Positions 13,875 to 21,785 are shown, numbered from the stretch's first letter. The stretch: DNA of 29,834 nucleotides from CAYOHP01 sp964403795 [NCBI: uncultured bacterium] (GCA_964403795.1 CAYOHP010000065.1:1-29834); one strand, 5' to 3'. Made by a program: numbers and translations. The notes: a model not told the origin generated them from the sequence alone.

Positions 13875-15746
13875 ATGCTGCTTCGACCGTTTCTCGCCCT
13901 CGGCATCTGGGTGGTGGTGGCGGGTGCCCTCCAGGCCCAGCCGGTAGCCCTCGGCTTCTTCGGTGGAGCGGGCGGCGCTGGCGCCTCGGTCGGTTCACCG
14001 GGACCCTTCCGACCGGGCCACGGGACGCTGGTCGAGCTCCCGATCCCGGATCCCGTCGGGTTCGTGACGCCGGAGGGTCGCCCGGGGCTCCGGCTCCCGC
14101 TCGGCGAGGGGCGTCCCCTCCAGACTCCGGCCGTGGCACAAGGGAAGGTCTTCCTGGGGAACGGCTTCGGGGCCACCGGGTTCTTCGCCCTCGATGCCCG
14201 GTCGCTGGCCCGGGTCTGGAGCTTCCAGGGGGGTGACCCGGGGGCATCGGCAGCCGCGGTCTCGGAGGGTGTCGTCACCTACAACACCGAGAGCTGCACC
14301 CTCTTCGCCCATGACGCGGAAACGGGGCAGATGCTGTGGAGCCACTGGCTGGGGGACCCCGTGCTCGGCCAGCCCGCCATGGGTCCCGGGAAGGTCTACG
14401 CGGTCTATCCGGCTGCCGACTCCCATCACCTGGCGAGCTTCGATCTCCGGTCGGGGCGCCTGCTGTGGGACCAGCCGGTCTCGGCCGAGGTCGTCTCGGC
14501 CCCGGTGGTCTCCGGGGACACGGTCTACCTCGCCACCGTCGACGGCCACCTCGGCGGGTACGAGGCCCAGACCGGGAAGGTCCGCTGGAGGTCCCGGGCG
14601 AGGGCCACCTCGGCACCCATGCCCGACGGGGACTCGCTCTGGATCGGTCAGCGCCATGATCCTCCGGGCGGCGGCTTGCCGGTCGAGAGGCTGTCCCTGG
14701 TCGCCGCCGGCAACGGTGGCTTCTGGTACCCCGAGGGCCTGGCTCCAGGTGCCGCTCCGTTCCTGCTCACCGCGGAGAGCGCGCGCAGGCACCTGGCTCG
14801 CTCGCGCCTGAGATCGGCCAGCCCGGTCACCGAGGCGAGGGCCGAGGTCCTGGCCGGTGTCCGCGAGCAGCTCTCCGCGTCGGGCGACCCCGAAGCCGTC
14901 CGGCTGGCCCGACGCATCGATCGCTTCCTGAAGCAAGGCAGCAAGGGCGAGCGGCTCTCCCGGCTCCGGGATCGCTCCCTGCTGGACGAGCTGGTGCAGG
15001 CGCTCGGCGAGATCCGGGAGGCGGAGAGCCGGCGATCCCCACCGAGTGCGTCGGTTGCGCACCTATTCGACGAGCCGATCGAGAACCTGAGGTTCCTCGC
15101 CGCCCAGGGCGAGCCGGAGGCGCCGGACCATGCAGCCCTGGAGAGCGCCTACGACGGACTCATGATGGAAGAGGGGCGGGATGCGGCCAGCGACGCCTCC
15201 GTGGGCTTCTCCCGATCCCCGCCGATGGGCAGACTCGAGCTGGCCGCCGCCCACCTGGGGGTGGGCAGCGTGCGGGGCGTCCAGTCCTACCAGGGAGGGC
15301 GCCCGACCCTGGCCGGGGATCGCGTGGTCATGGTGAGTGGTTCCGAGATCCGTGCCGTGGCGCGAAGCGACGGCAGGCCGGCGTGGACCCGACGGATCGA
15401 AGTCCGCACCCCGGCGAGCCGGCCTCTCAGTACCCCCGCCCATGCCGGAGGCAAGCTCTACCTCGGCACGGCCGACGGCCGGGTCCTCTGCATCGACCCG
15501 GGAACAGGGAACGTCGTATGGCAGGCCACCGTGGGCGGCACCCTCAGGGCCGAGCCGGTGGTCGCCGACGACGCACTCTTCGCAGCCAGCGAGGAAGGAG
15601 ACCTGATCCGCCTGGAGCTCGGCGAGAGCGTCCCGGACGCATGGCCTGGCTGGGGCGGATCGGCGAGCCATGCAGGGGAGCTGGCATCCGGCTCCGGGAG
15701 CCCGTCCCGGCCTTCCGCCGGACAGGCTCCCGGATCCGGACCCTAG
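13875..15746 (+). CDS. Secreted PQQ-like beta-propeller repeat protein
   Basis: Protein of 623 residues. The ATG at 13875 has GGAGG seven bases upstream and gives a signal peptide (MLLRPFLALGIWVVVAGALQAQ). Propeller blades appear as the recurring pattern of a strand, D..TG...W and a strand: SLARVWSF, AETGQMLWSH, RSGRLLWDQ, QTGKVRWRS, then SDGRPAWTR and GTGNVVWQA. These are PQQ-like (BamB/PQQ_2 type) repeats. Nothing indicates that PQQ is bound, since the catalytic residues of quinoprotein dehydrogenases are not evident. Blades lie at about 85-265 and 465-600, separated by about 170 residues of charged, mostly helical sequence. It is probably a periplasmic or envelope scaffold. The stop overlaps that of the convergent multicopper oxidase in the tetranucleotide CTAG. 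Confidence 0.85.
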   Translation: MLLRPFLALGIWVVVAGALQAQPVALGFFGGAGGAGASVGSPGPFRPGHGTLVELPIPDPVGFVTPEGRPGLRLPLGEGRPLQTPAVAQGKVFLGNGFGATGFFALDARSLARVWSFQGGDPGASAAAVSEGVVTYNTESCTLFAHDAETGQMLWSHWLGDPVLGQPAMGPGKVYAVYPAADSHHLASFDLRSGRLLWDQPVSAEVVSAPVVSGDTVYLATVDGHLGGYEAQTGKVRWRSRARATSAPMPDGDSLWIGQRHDPPGGGLPVERLSLVAAGNGGFWYPEGLAPGAAPFLLTAESARRHLARSRLRSASPVTEARAEVLAGVREQLSASGDPEAVRLARRIDRFLKQGSKGERLSRLRDRSLLDELVQALGEIREAESRRSPPSASVAHLFDEPIENLRFLAAQGEPEAPDHAALESAYDGLMMEEGRDAASDASVGFSRSPPMGRLELAAAHLGVGSVRGVQSYQGGRPTLAGDRVVMVSGSEIRAVARSDGRPAWTRRIEVRTPASRPLSTPAHAGGKLYLGTADGRVLCIDPGTGNVVWQATVGGTLRAEPVVADDALFAASEEGDLIRLELGESVPDAWPGWGGSASHAGELASGSGSPSRPSAGQAPGSGP

Positions 15747-17008
15747 TCCTCGATGCCGTCCCGGGCGAGTTCCTCCTTGGAAGCGCTCCGGGCGAGGGTC
15801 CCGGGAGGCGGGCGGTACCAGCCTGGATCCTTGCCGTCGACCGGTCGGTCGCGGACCTTGAGGATCGTGAACATCCCTCCCATGTCGATCGTCGAGTAGG
15901 GACCCTCGCCGCCGAACATGGGAGCGCTGTTGGCGGGGACCGCCATCCCCATGTCGGACATCTCTCCCATGCCGGTGTGGCCCATGGTCATGTAGCCGGG
16001 CAGGACCCGGCGGACCTTGGGGTCGAGGCCACGGACGTCGATGCCGTTGACGTTCGGGATCCCATGGGACATCTGCGTCATCACGTGGTGCGTCATGTGG
16101 CAGTGGATGGCCCAGTCCCCCGGTGCGTCGGCGGTGAACTCGATCCAGCGGGCCGAGCCGGTCGGCACCAGCACGGTGGTCTCGGGCCAGCGCGCCGAGG
16201 GGGGGATCGGGCCCCCATCGGTGCCCGCCACCACGAAGGAGTAGCCGTGGAGGTGGACCGGATGGTGGTCCATGGAACTCATGTTCCCGATCCGGATCCG
16301 CACCCTGTCCCCGCGCTCTGCGACCAGCGGCTCGGTCGACGGGAACGAGGCGCCGTTGAACGTGAGCACGTTGAAGCCGTCCATGGCGTTGGGGTCCGGT
16401 CGCCGGGTGCCGACGTCGACCGACCACTCGTTGAGCATCAGTACGAAGTCCCGCTCCACCCGGTCGCGACCACCCGCGGGATGGACCACGATCATGCCCT
16501 GCAGGCCCATGTTGATCTGGGTCATCTCGTCGAAGTGGGCGTGGTACATGAACGTCCCGTGCTGCTCGACCCGGAACTCGTAGACGAAGGTCTCGCCGGG
16601 CTCGATGGGCGGCTGTGAGAGCCCGGAGACGCCGTCCATGCCGCTCGGCAGCAGGATCCCGTGCCAGTGGAGGCTGGTCGCTTCCGGGAGGCGGTTGGTG
16701 ACGTAGAAGCGGCAGCGATCACCCTCCTCGAGTTCGATCACGGGACCCGGGGTCTGCCCGTTGTATCCCCAGGCCTCGACCCGCAGGTGGGGCGTCACCT
16801 GGCGGACGACCGGCTCGGCGACCAGATGGAAGACCTTCACGCCGTCGCGCAGGGTCCACGGCAGGATCGAGCCGTTGGGGACGGTGATCCGGGAGCCCTT
16901 GGGGGCCGACGGTCGGGTCCGGGAGTGGAGGGGCGCGGCCGGGAGGGCGGCGGCTCCAGCCAGGCCGGCCCCGGCCCAGAGGATCTGTCTGCGGGTGAGG
17001 GATGTCAT
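15743..17008 (-). CDS. Tat-exported multicopper oxidase with Met-rich segment
   Basis: Multicopper oxidase of 421 residues, likely a periplasmic Cu(I) oxidase. The N-terminus has a twin-arginine signal (TRRQILWAGAGLAGAAALPAA), implying folded export. All four copper-ligand motifs are present: LHWHG, YHAHFDE, HHPVHLHG and HCHMTHHVMTQM. The last fits HCH-x3-H-x4-M, giving a Met-ligated type 1 copper site. After it comes a methionine-rich stretch (GYMTMGHTGMGEMSDMGM, near residue 340-355), a feature of Cu(I)-binding oxidases such as CueO, although placed differently. It is the last gene of the minus-strand copper operon, starting 11 bases after the TolC-type gene, with AAGGA as ribosome-binding site. 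Role inferred: converting toxic Cu(I) to Cu(II) alongside CopA. Confidence 0.93.
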   Translation of the reverse strand: MTSLTRRQILWAGAGLAGAAALPAAPLHSRTRPSAPKGSRITVPNGSILPWTLRDGVKVFHLVAEPVVRQVTPHLRVEAWGYNGQTPGPVIELEEGDRCRFYVTNRLPEATSLHWHGILLPSGMDGVSGLSQPPIEPGETFVYEFRVEQHGTFMYHAHFDEMTQINMGLQGMIVVHPAGGRDRVERDFVLMLNEWSVDVGTRRPDPNAMDGFNVLTFNGASFPSTEPLVAERGDRVRIRIGNMSSMDHHPVHLHGYSFVVAGTDGGPIPPSARWPETTVLVPTGSARWIEFTADAPGDWAIHCHMTHHVMTQMSHGIPNVNGIDVRGLDPKVRRVLPGYMTMGHTGMGEMSDMGMAVPANSAPMFGGEGPYSTIDMGGMFTILKVRDRPVDGKDPGWYRPPPGTLARSASKEELARDGIED

Positions 17009-17019
17009 GGAGATTCCTT

Positions 17020-18414
17020 TCAGTGTTCGTCGGAACCCGCGCGGTCGGCGAGTCCGGATCCGGTGCGGGCACCAGGGTCAGGAGAGGGGGACGGGAGGGC
17101 GCCGGCGAGCAGGGTCTCGAGGTCGGTCCGGGCCTCCCCGTGGTCCCGGAGCGCCTCGACGTACCGGACGCCCGCGGCGATCTCGTCGCGGCGGAGCTGG
17201 AGGAGAGCGAAGGCTCCCAGGGCCATGGCGTTGAAGCGGAGCTGGCCCGTGTCCACCAGGTTCCGGCGGAGCGGGATCACGGTGGCGGCCAGGTGGGTCG
17301 CCTGGCGATGGGTGCCGCGACTCCGGGCCGCCACGGCCCTGGTCTCGGCGTCGAGGAGCTGGAGCATGCGGGCCCGTCGGGCTTCGAGTCTGCCGAGCGT
17401 GAGAGCGGCCTGGTCGAGACGCGCCTGGCCCCGGTCGAAGAGCGGGAGGCCGAGGACCAGGTGCGGACCCAGGTCCCAGGTCCCGTCGTGCGCCCGCTCC
17501 CCCACGATGCCCAGGCCCAGCCTCGGCAGCCTTCCCTCGGCCCGGACCAGGGACCGGGAGGCCCGGGCCTGGTGGAGTTCGGCGTCGAGCGCCGCCAGGT
17601 CCAGGCTGGCCGCCCGCACCTGGGCCAGGTCGGGATCGGGGCCAAGGTCGGGCGGAACGGTCTCGGGTCCCGTGAGCGGTGTCGAGGCGTCATCGGGCGC
17701 CAGGCCGGCGAGGGCGTTCAGGCGCTGGCGCGCCACCAGGTGCTCCGCCTCGGCCGCGGTCACGTCGAGCCGCGCCGACTCGAGCAGGTTCCTCTCGATC
17801 CCGTAGGCCAGGTCGTTCAGGGTTCCGGCCTGGTGCATGCGGGTGGCGAGTTCGGTGGAGGCCTCGAAGGCGTCGACCACGATGCCCCGGAGCTGGAGGA
17901 TCCGCTCGGCGGCCAGGGCCCGGTGGAAGCTCCGTCGGACCTCCGCCAGATCCCGGAGCGCCTGCGCCAGGGTCCGCGCCCGGGCGGCGTCGAGACGGGC
18001 CCGGGCCACGGCCCGGCGCCGGCGCCGGAAGATCGGCCGGGTCAGGTCCTGGGTCCAGGCGAGTTCGAGTTCGTTCCCTTCCTCCCCGCGAGGCGAGCGC
18101 AGCTCGGCCTCGAGGGAGGGATTGCTGGGGAGGAGGTCCTGGCGGAGCTCGGCCCCCGCCAGGCCGACGTCGGCCAGGAGGTCGGCGAGGCCGGGACTCC
18201 GTGCCAGGAAGGCGGTCGTGACCTCGTCCAGACCGAGCGCCCCGGGGGAGGAGGACGTCGCCCCCGGGGTGGGGGACCTGGCCCAGGCCCCGACCCGGGC
18301 CGCCAGGTCGGATCGGAGATCCCCGCCGAGGGGGGCAGGGATCCCGGGGTCGGCTGCCATGGTGGAAGCTGCGGCGAGGAAGAGGCGCCCCGCCAGCACC
18401 AGTCGGCGGATCAT
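17020..18414 (-). CDS. TolC-family outer membrane channel protein
   Basis: Protein of 464 residues with a signal peptide (MIRRLVLAGRLFLAAASTMAA). It is a TolC/OEP-family protein: long Ala/Leu/Arg-rich helices in a two-fold repeated pattern, with the strand-like region LLPSNPSLEAELRSPRGEEGNELELAWTQDL after the first helical pair, typical of CusC/CzcC-type metal-efflux channels. The start at 18414 has GAGGAG five bases upstream and overlaps the stop of the preceding gene as ATGA, implying translational coupling. An upstream in-frame ATG at 18450 lies inside that gene and is less likely. It sits between a heavy-metal-binding protein and a multicopper oxidase. No RND pump or membrane-fusion protein gene is nearby, so its partner must be elsewhere or it works in another way. 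Confidence 0.88.
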   Translation of the reverse strand: MIRRLVLAGRLFLAAASTMAADPGIPAPLGGDLRSDLAARVGAWARSPTPGATSSSPGALGLDEVTTAFLARSPGLADLLADVGLAGAELRQDLLPSNPSLEAELRSPRGEEGNELELAWTQDLTRPIFRRRRRAVARARLDAARARTLAQALRDLAEVRRSFHRALAAERILQLRGIVVDAFEASTELATRMHQAGTLNDLAYGIERNLLESARLDVTAAEAEHLVARQRLNALAGLAPDDASTPLTGPETVPPDLGPDPDLAQVRAASLDLAALDAELHQARASRSLVRAEGRLPRLGLGIVGERAHDGTWDLGPHLVLGLPLFDRGQARLDQAALTLGRLEARRARMLQLLDAETRAVAARSRGTHRQATHLAATVIPLRRNLVDTGQLRFNAMALGAFALLQLRRDEIAAGVRYVEALRDHGEARTDLETLLAGALPSPSPDPGARTGSGLADRAGSDEH

Positions 18415-18593
18415 TCCGACTCCTCGACGGGCACGAGCTTCATCCCGCACTCGGGGCAGCGGCCCGGCTGTTCCTTGCGGATCTCCGGGTGCATCGGGCA
18501 GGTGTACTCGAGGGCGACGGGCACGGCGGCCAGCAGGAGGAGGCCGGCGATCGCCAGCTTCCAGTAGTTCCTCGGCTTGCGGGGGCTGGACAT
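18411..18593 (-). CDS. Small membrane-anchored heavy-metal-binding domain protein
   Basis: Only 60 residues: a basic N-terminus, one hydrophobic helix (LAIAGLLLLAAVPVALE) and a complete heavy-metal-binding domain, YTCPMHPEIRKEQPGRCPEC followed by GMKLVP. This Cys/His/Met module normally sits at the N-terminus of CusB-type membrane-fusion proteins or of copper ATPases. Here it stands alone, tethered to the inner membrane and probably facing the periplasm. It is the first gene of the copper operon, about 37 bases from the predicted transcript start, and its TGA overlaps the next ATG. Likely role: periplasmic copper capture or handover; the partner is unknown. Confidence 0.88.
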   Translation of the reverse strand: MSSPRKPRNYWKLAIAGLLLLAAVPVALEYTCPMHPEIRKEQPGRCPECGMKLVPVEESE

Positions 18594-18636
18594 CTTCTTC
18601 CCTTCCGGGCCCTCTCGGGGCCCTTCCGAAGGGGCA

Positions 18637-18664
18637 GACGGGGAGGGGGTGCGGCGATTACACC
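18637..18664 (-). promoter_or_regulatory. Predicted ECF-type promoter for the HMBD-TolC-oxidase operon
   Basis: Read on the minus strand: GGTGTAAT (18664-18657), 16 bases, then CGTC (18640-18637). CGTC is a typical ECF -10 core, and 16 bases is a normal ECF spacer. Transcription would begin near 18630, giving a leader of about 37 bases before the ATG at 18593. The identical arrangement on the other strand (18694-18721) is the main support. Confidence 0.65.
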
Positions 18665-18693
18665 GGAGCGAATCGCTGGTTTCCGCGTCCTCG

Positions 18694-18721
18694 GGTGTAA
18701 TGCCGTCCGGTCGTCCCCGTC
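18694..18721 (+). promoter_or_regulatory. Predicted ECF-type promoter for copA and the ECF sigma factor
   Basis: GGTGTAAT (18694-18701), 16 bases, CGTC (18718-18721): the exact mirror of the element at 18637-18664. The transcript start would be near 18728, about 48 bases before the copA ATG. The two GGTGTAAT boxes form an 8-base inverted repeat separated by 29 bases. If the sigma factor encoded downstream of copA uses this promoter, it is autoregulated. Confidence 0.65.
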
Positions 18722-18775
18722 GGCAGGGGTGGAGGCAGGCGACCGCCGCCTCCGGAGCCTGGAGAGGAGCGGATC

Positions 18776-21067
18776 ATGGAGAGCGAGCGAAGCCGGGACG
18801 GTGCCGCCGGTGGGAGCCGGGAGTTCCGGATCGAGGGGATGACCTGCGGATCATGCGTGGGGAGGATCGAGAAGGCCGTCGGGCAGGTCCCGGGGGTCCG
18901 CCAGGTGAGGGTGAACCTGGCGACCGGTCGGGCCAGTGTTGAGGTCGGTGCCTCCGGGATCGAGGACGGGGCGGTGGAGGACGCGGTCAAGGCGGCCGGG
19001 TACCGGGCCTATCCCACCGGGGACGAGGAGACTCCCGGGGAGGCCGAGGGGGGGGAGGCCCGGGAGCTCCTCGCCGACCTCCGGGTGGCGGTGATCCTGA
19101 CGGTCCCGTTGGTGGTCATGGAGATGGGGGGGCACCTGGTGCCGGCCTTCCATGCCACCCTCCATGGGTGGCTGGGACACCAGGGGCTCTACGGAACCCT
19201 GTTCGCGCTGGCGACCCTGGTGCTGGTCGGTCCCGGCCGGCGGTTCTTCCGGACCGGAGTGCCCCGCTTGCTGGCGGGAGAGCCCGACATGACCAGCCTG
19301 GTGGCCCTCGGTACCGGCGCTGCCTGGGCCTACTCGAGCGCGGTGGTCTTCCTCCCCGACCTGGTTCCCGCGGGAGCCGACCACGTCTACTTCGAGTCGT
19401 CGGCCGTGGTGGTGACGCTGGTCCTGCTCGGCAAGGTCCTGGAGGCGGCGACCAAGGGGCGGGCGTCGGCCGCGATCCGGAAACTGGCGGAGCTCCGCCC
19501 GCCCACCGCCCGCCGGCTCGGTGCCTCCGGCTTCGAGGCCGTCCCCTTGGGCGACGTCCAGGTCGGGGATCTCCTCCAGATCCGTCCTGGTGAGCCCGTG
19601 CCGGTGGACGGAGCGGTGGTCGAGGGCGAATCGCGACTCGACGAGTCGATGCTCACGGGCGAGCCCGCGCCGCGCCTCAGAACCCTGGGGGACGAGGTCG
19701 TCGGGGGAACCCGGAACACCACCGGGACCCTGGTGATCCGGGCCACCCGGGTGGGCAAGGAGACGGTGTTGGCACGGATCCTACGGAGCGTCACCGAGGC
19801 GCAGGCGGCCCGGCTCCCGGTCCAGGAGGCGGTGGACCGGGTCACGCGGATCTTCGTGCCGGCGGTCCTGGCGGTGGCGGCCCTGACCTTCGTGGCCTGG
19901 ATGACCTTCGGACCGGAGCCGGCGCTCCCGATGGCCGTGGCCACCTCGGTGGCAGTGCTCCTGATCGCCTGTCCGTGCGCCATGGGATTGGCCACCCCGA
20001 TGTCGGTCCTGGTCGGGAGCGGGCGGGCTGCCGAACTCGGGATCCTGTTCCGGAAGGGCGAGGCCTTGCAGAAGCTGGGCGAGGCGGACCTGGTCGCCTT
20101 CGACAAGACCGGGACGTTGACCGTCGGGAAGCCGACCATGGTCGATCACGCCCTCGCCGAGGGCTTCGAGCTGCGGGAGGTCCTCCGCCTTGCCGCTTCC
20201 GTCGAAGGGCCCTCGGAACATCCCCTGGCAGGAGCCGTGGTGGCTGCTGCCCAGAATGCGGACCTGGCACTGGCGAGTGCGGAGGGCTTCGCTGCGGTTC
20301 CCGGTCGGGGTGTGCGGGGACGGGTCGAGGGTCGCGAGGTCCTGGTCGGGTCGGCGGCGCACCTCGAGGACGCCGGGATCCGGACCCGGAGCCTGGAGGA
20401 GGCCAGGGTCCGCATGGCGAAGGCGGGTCGGACCCCGATCCTGGTGGCGGTCGACGGCCGACTCGCGGGAGTGCTGGCCATCGAGGACACGATCGCACCA
20501 GGGGCCCGCGAGACGGTCGCGGCGCTGGGGCGACTCGGCATCGAGGTGGCGATGATCACCGGCGACGATCACCGGGTGGCGGAGTCGGTGGCCCGTCGCC
20601 TGGGGATCGGGCGGGTCCTGGCGGAGATCCTTCCCGAGGGCAAGCTGGAGGCGATCCGCAGTCTCCGCCGGGCGGGGCGTCGGGTCGCCTTCGTGGGCGA
20701 CGGCCTGAACGATGCGCCGGCCCTGGCCGCGGCCGACGTGGGAGTGGCGGTGGGGACCGGTACCGGCGCCGCCCTGGAGGCCGCCGAGGTCGTGCTGGTC
20801 CGGGGCTCGCTGGACGCGATCGGCGACGCCATCCGGCTCTCCCGGGCGACCCTCGGGAACATCCGGACCAGCCTGGCCTGGGCCTTTGGCTACAATGTCC
20901 TCCTGGTCCCGGTGGCGACCGGGGCTCTGGCCTCGACGCTGGGGATCTCGCTCACGCCGGTCCTCGCCAGCCTGGCGATGGCCCTCTCGAGCACCCTGGT
21001 GGTGGCCAATGCCCTGCGGCTCCGCGACTTCGGGGTGGCAGGGACGGCAGAGGGAGGTCTGGCATGA
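18776..21067 (+). CDS. copA: Copper-translocating P1B-type ATPase CopA
   Basis: Cu(I)-exporting P-type ATPase of 763 residues. The ATG at 18776 follows a GGAGAGGAG ribosome-binding site. The N-terminal heavy-metal-associated domain has GMTCGSC (C24, C27). Membrane helices surround the A-domain motif LTGEP. The ion-path CPC is at 399-401, the phosphorylation site DKTGTLT at D443, the SEHPLA His at 482 and GDGLND at 641-646. The C-terminal helices contain YN and M..SS (YNVLLV; SLAMALSSTL), which with CPC define the Cu(I)-specific P1B-1 subgroup rather than Zn/Cd pumps. It exports cytosolic Cu(I) to the periplasm, where the divergently encoded oxidase would act. The TGA overlaps the start of the ECF sigma gene. 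Confidence 0.96.
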   Translation: MESERSRDGAAGGSREFRIEGMTCGSCVGRIEKAVGQVPGVRQVRVNLATGRASVEVGASGIEDGAVEDAVKAAGYRAYPTGDEETPGEAEGGEARELLADLRVAVILTVPLVVMEMGGHLVPAFHATLHGWLGHQGLYGTLFALATLVLVGPGRRFFRTGVPRLLAGEPDMTSLVALGTGAAWAYSSAVVFLPDLVPAGADHVYFESSAVVVTLVLLGKVLEAATKGRASAAIRKLAELRPPTARRLGASGFEAVPLGDVQVGDLLQIRPGEPVPVDGAVVEGESRLDESMLTGEPAPRLRTLGDEVVGGTRNTTGTLVIRATRVGKETVLARILRSVTEAQAARLPVQEAVDRVTRIFVPAVLAVAALTFVAWMTFGPEPALPMAVATSVAVLLIACPCAMGLATPMSVLVGSGRAAELGILFRKGEALQKLGEADLVAFDKTGTLTVGKPTMVDHALAEGFELREVLRLAASVEGPSEHPLAGAVVAAAQNADLALASAEGFAAVPGRGVRGRVEGREVLVGSAAHLEDAGIRTRSLEEARVRMAKAGRTPILVAVDGRLAGVLAIEDTIAPGARETVAALGRLGIEVAMITGDDHRVAESVARRLGIGRVLAEILPEGKLEAIRSLRRAGRRVAFVGDGLNDAPALAAADVGVAVGTGTGAALEAAEVVLVRGSLDAIGDAIRLSRATLGNIRTSLAWAFGYNVLLVPVATGALASTLGISLTPVLASLAMALSSTLVVANALRLRDFGVAGTAEGGLA

Positions 21068-21660
21068 CCCCGGAGTGCCATGGGAGTGGGTCGGTCGAGG
21101 AGGGCGAGGCGGTGGCGCTCCCCTCCGAGGGGGGAGCGCTCGAGGCCCTTGTCGAAGGGCACCGGGAGTTCCTCGGCTTCCTCGAACGGAGGGTCGGGGA
21201 CCGGGCGCTCGCCGAGGATCTCCTGCAGGAGGCCTTCGCCCGGAGTCTCACCCGGATCGGCGAGATCCGGCGCACCGAGTCGGCGGTCGCCTGGTTCTAC
21301 CGGGTGCTGCGCAATGCGGTGATCGACCACCACCGCAAGCAGGCCACCGCCCGTCGCGCCCTGGAAGGACTGGTGGCGGAGTTCGAAGCCCAGGGCGAGG
21401 ATCCCTCGGAGGCGACCGCCGAGGAACTCTGCCGGTGCGTGGGACCGCTCGCCCGCAGCCTGAAGCCCGAGTACGCCGAGGCGCTGGCCCGGATCGAGGT
21501 CGACGGGGTGCCGGTGGGGGAGTACGCGGACGAGGCCGGGATCTCGCGATCCAATGCCGCGGTCCGGGTGTTCCGGGCGCGCCAGGCCCTGCGACGCCAG
21601 GTCGAGGTGGCGTGCGGGACCTGCGCCACCCACGGTTGCATCGACTGCTGCTGCCGGTAG
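21064..21660 (+). CDS. ECF sigma factor with C-terminal Cys-rich domain (CorE-like, copper-responsive family)
   Basis: ECF-family RNA polymerase sigma factor of 198 residues. Sigma-2 spans about 25-95 (LAEDLLQEAFARSLTRIGEI, then WFYRVLRNAVIDHHRK). Sigma-4 spans about 125-180, with the helix-turn-helix GEYADEAGISRSNAAVRVFR. A short Cys-rich tail ends the protein: C184, C187, H190, C192 and C195-C197 (CGTCATHGCIDCCCR). A further pair, C123 and C125, precedes sigma-4. This is the layout of CorE of Myxococcus xanthus and its relatives, in which the Cys-rich domain senses copper directly and no anti-sigma factor is needed; none is encoded here. The ATG overlaps the copA stop (ATGA), so it should be made together with the pump. 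Copper rather than another metal is inferred from context. Confidence 0.92.
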   Translation: MTPECHGSGSVEEGEAVALPSEGGALEALVEGHREFLGFLERRVGDRALAEDLLQEAFARSLTRIGEIRRTESAVAWFYRVLRNAVIDHHRKQATARRALEGLVAEFEAQGEDPSEATAEELCRCVGPLARSLKPEYAEALARIEVDGVPVGEYADEAGISRSNAAVRVFRARQALRRQVEVACGTCATHGCIDCCCR

Positions 21661-21710
21661 GCCGAACCCCTCGGGGCGAGCTGGCAGCTGTCACGAGCGG
21701 AGCCGGAGCG

Positions 21711-21729
21711 CCCCCGGTTCACCCGGGGG
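21711..21729 (+). terminator. Hairpin after the copA-sigma operon
   Basis: A 7-base perfect stem, CCCCCGG / CCGGGGG, with a 5-base loop, about 50 bases after the sigma factor stop. There is no T-tract, so intrinsic termination is uncertain. Confidence 0.4.
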
Positions 21730-21766
21730 GGAACAGCGCAGGAAGAGCGAGTCGGCGAGCGAGCCC

Positions 21767-21785
21767 CTGGCGGGCGAGCCGCCAG
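21767..21785 (-). terminator. Hairpin just after the proS stop
   Basis: A 7-base perfect stem, CTGGCGG / CCGCCAG, with a 5-base loop, starting four bases past the proS stop codon on the minus strand. No U-tract follows. Position suggests a 3'-end structure. Confidence 0.4.

Noticed and set aside
18657-18701. CopY-type or MerR/CueR-type operator between the copper operons
   Set aside because: ATTACA and TGTAAT half-sites resemble the cop box, but the real box is a contiguous TACANNTGTA, whereas here the arms are 29 bases apart; no CopY or CueR gene is present. The constant 16-base distance to CGTC fits ECF promoters better.
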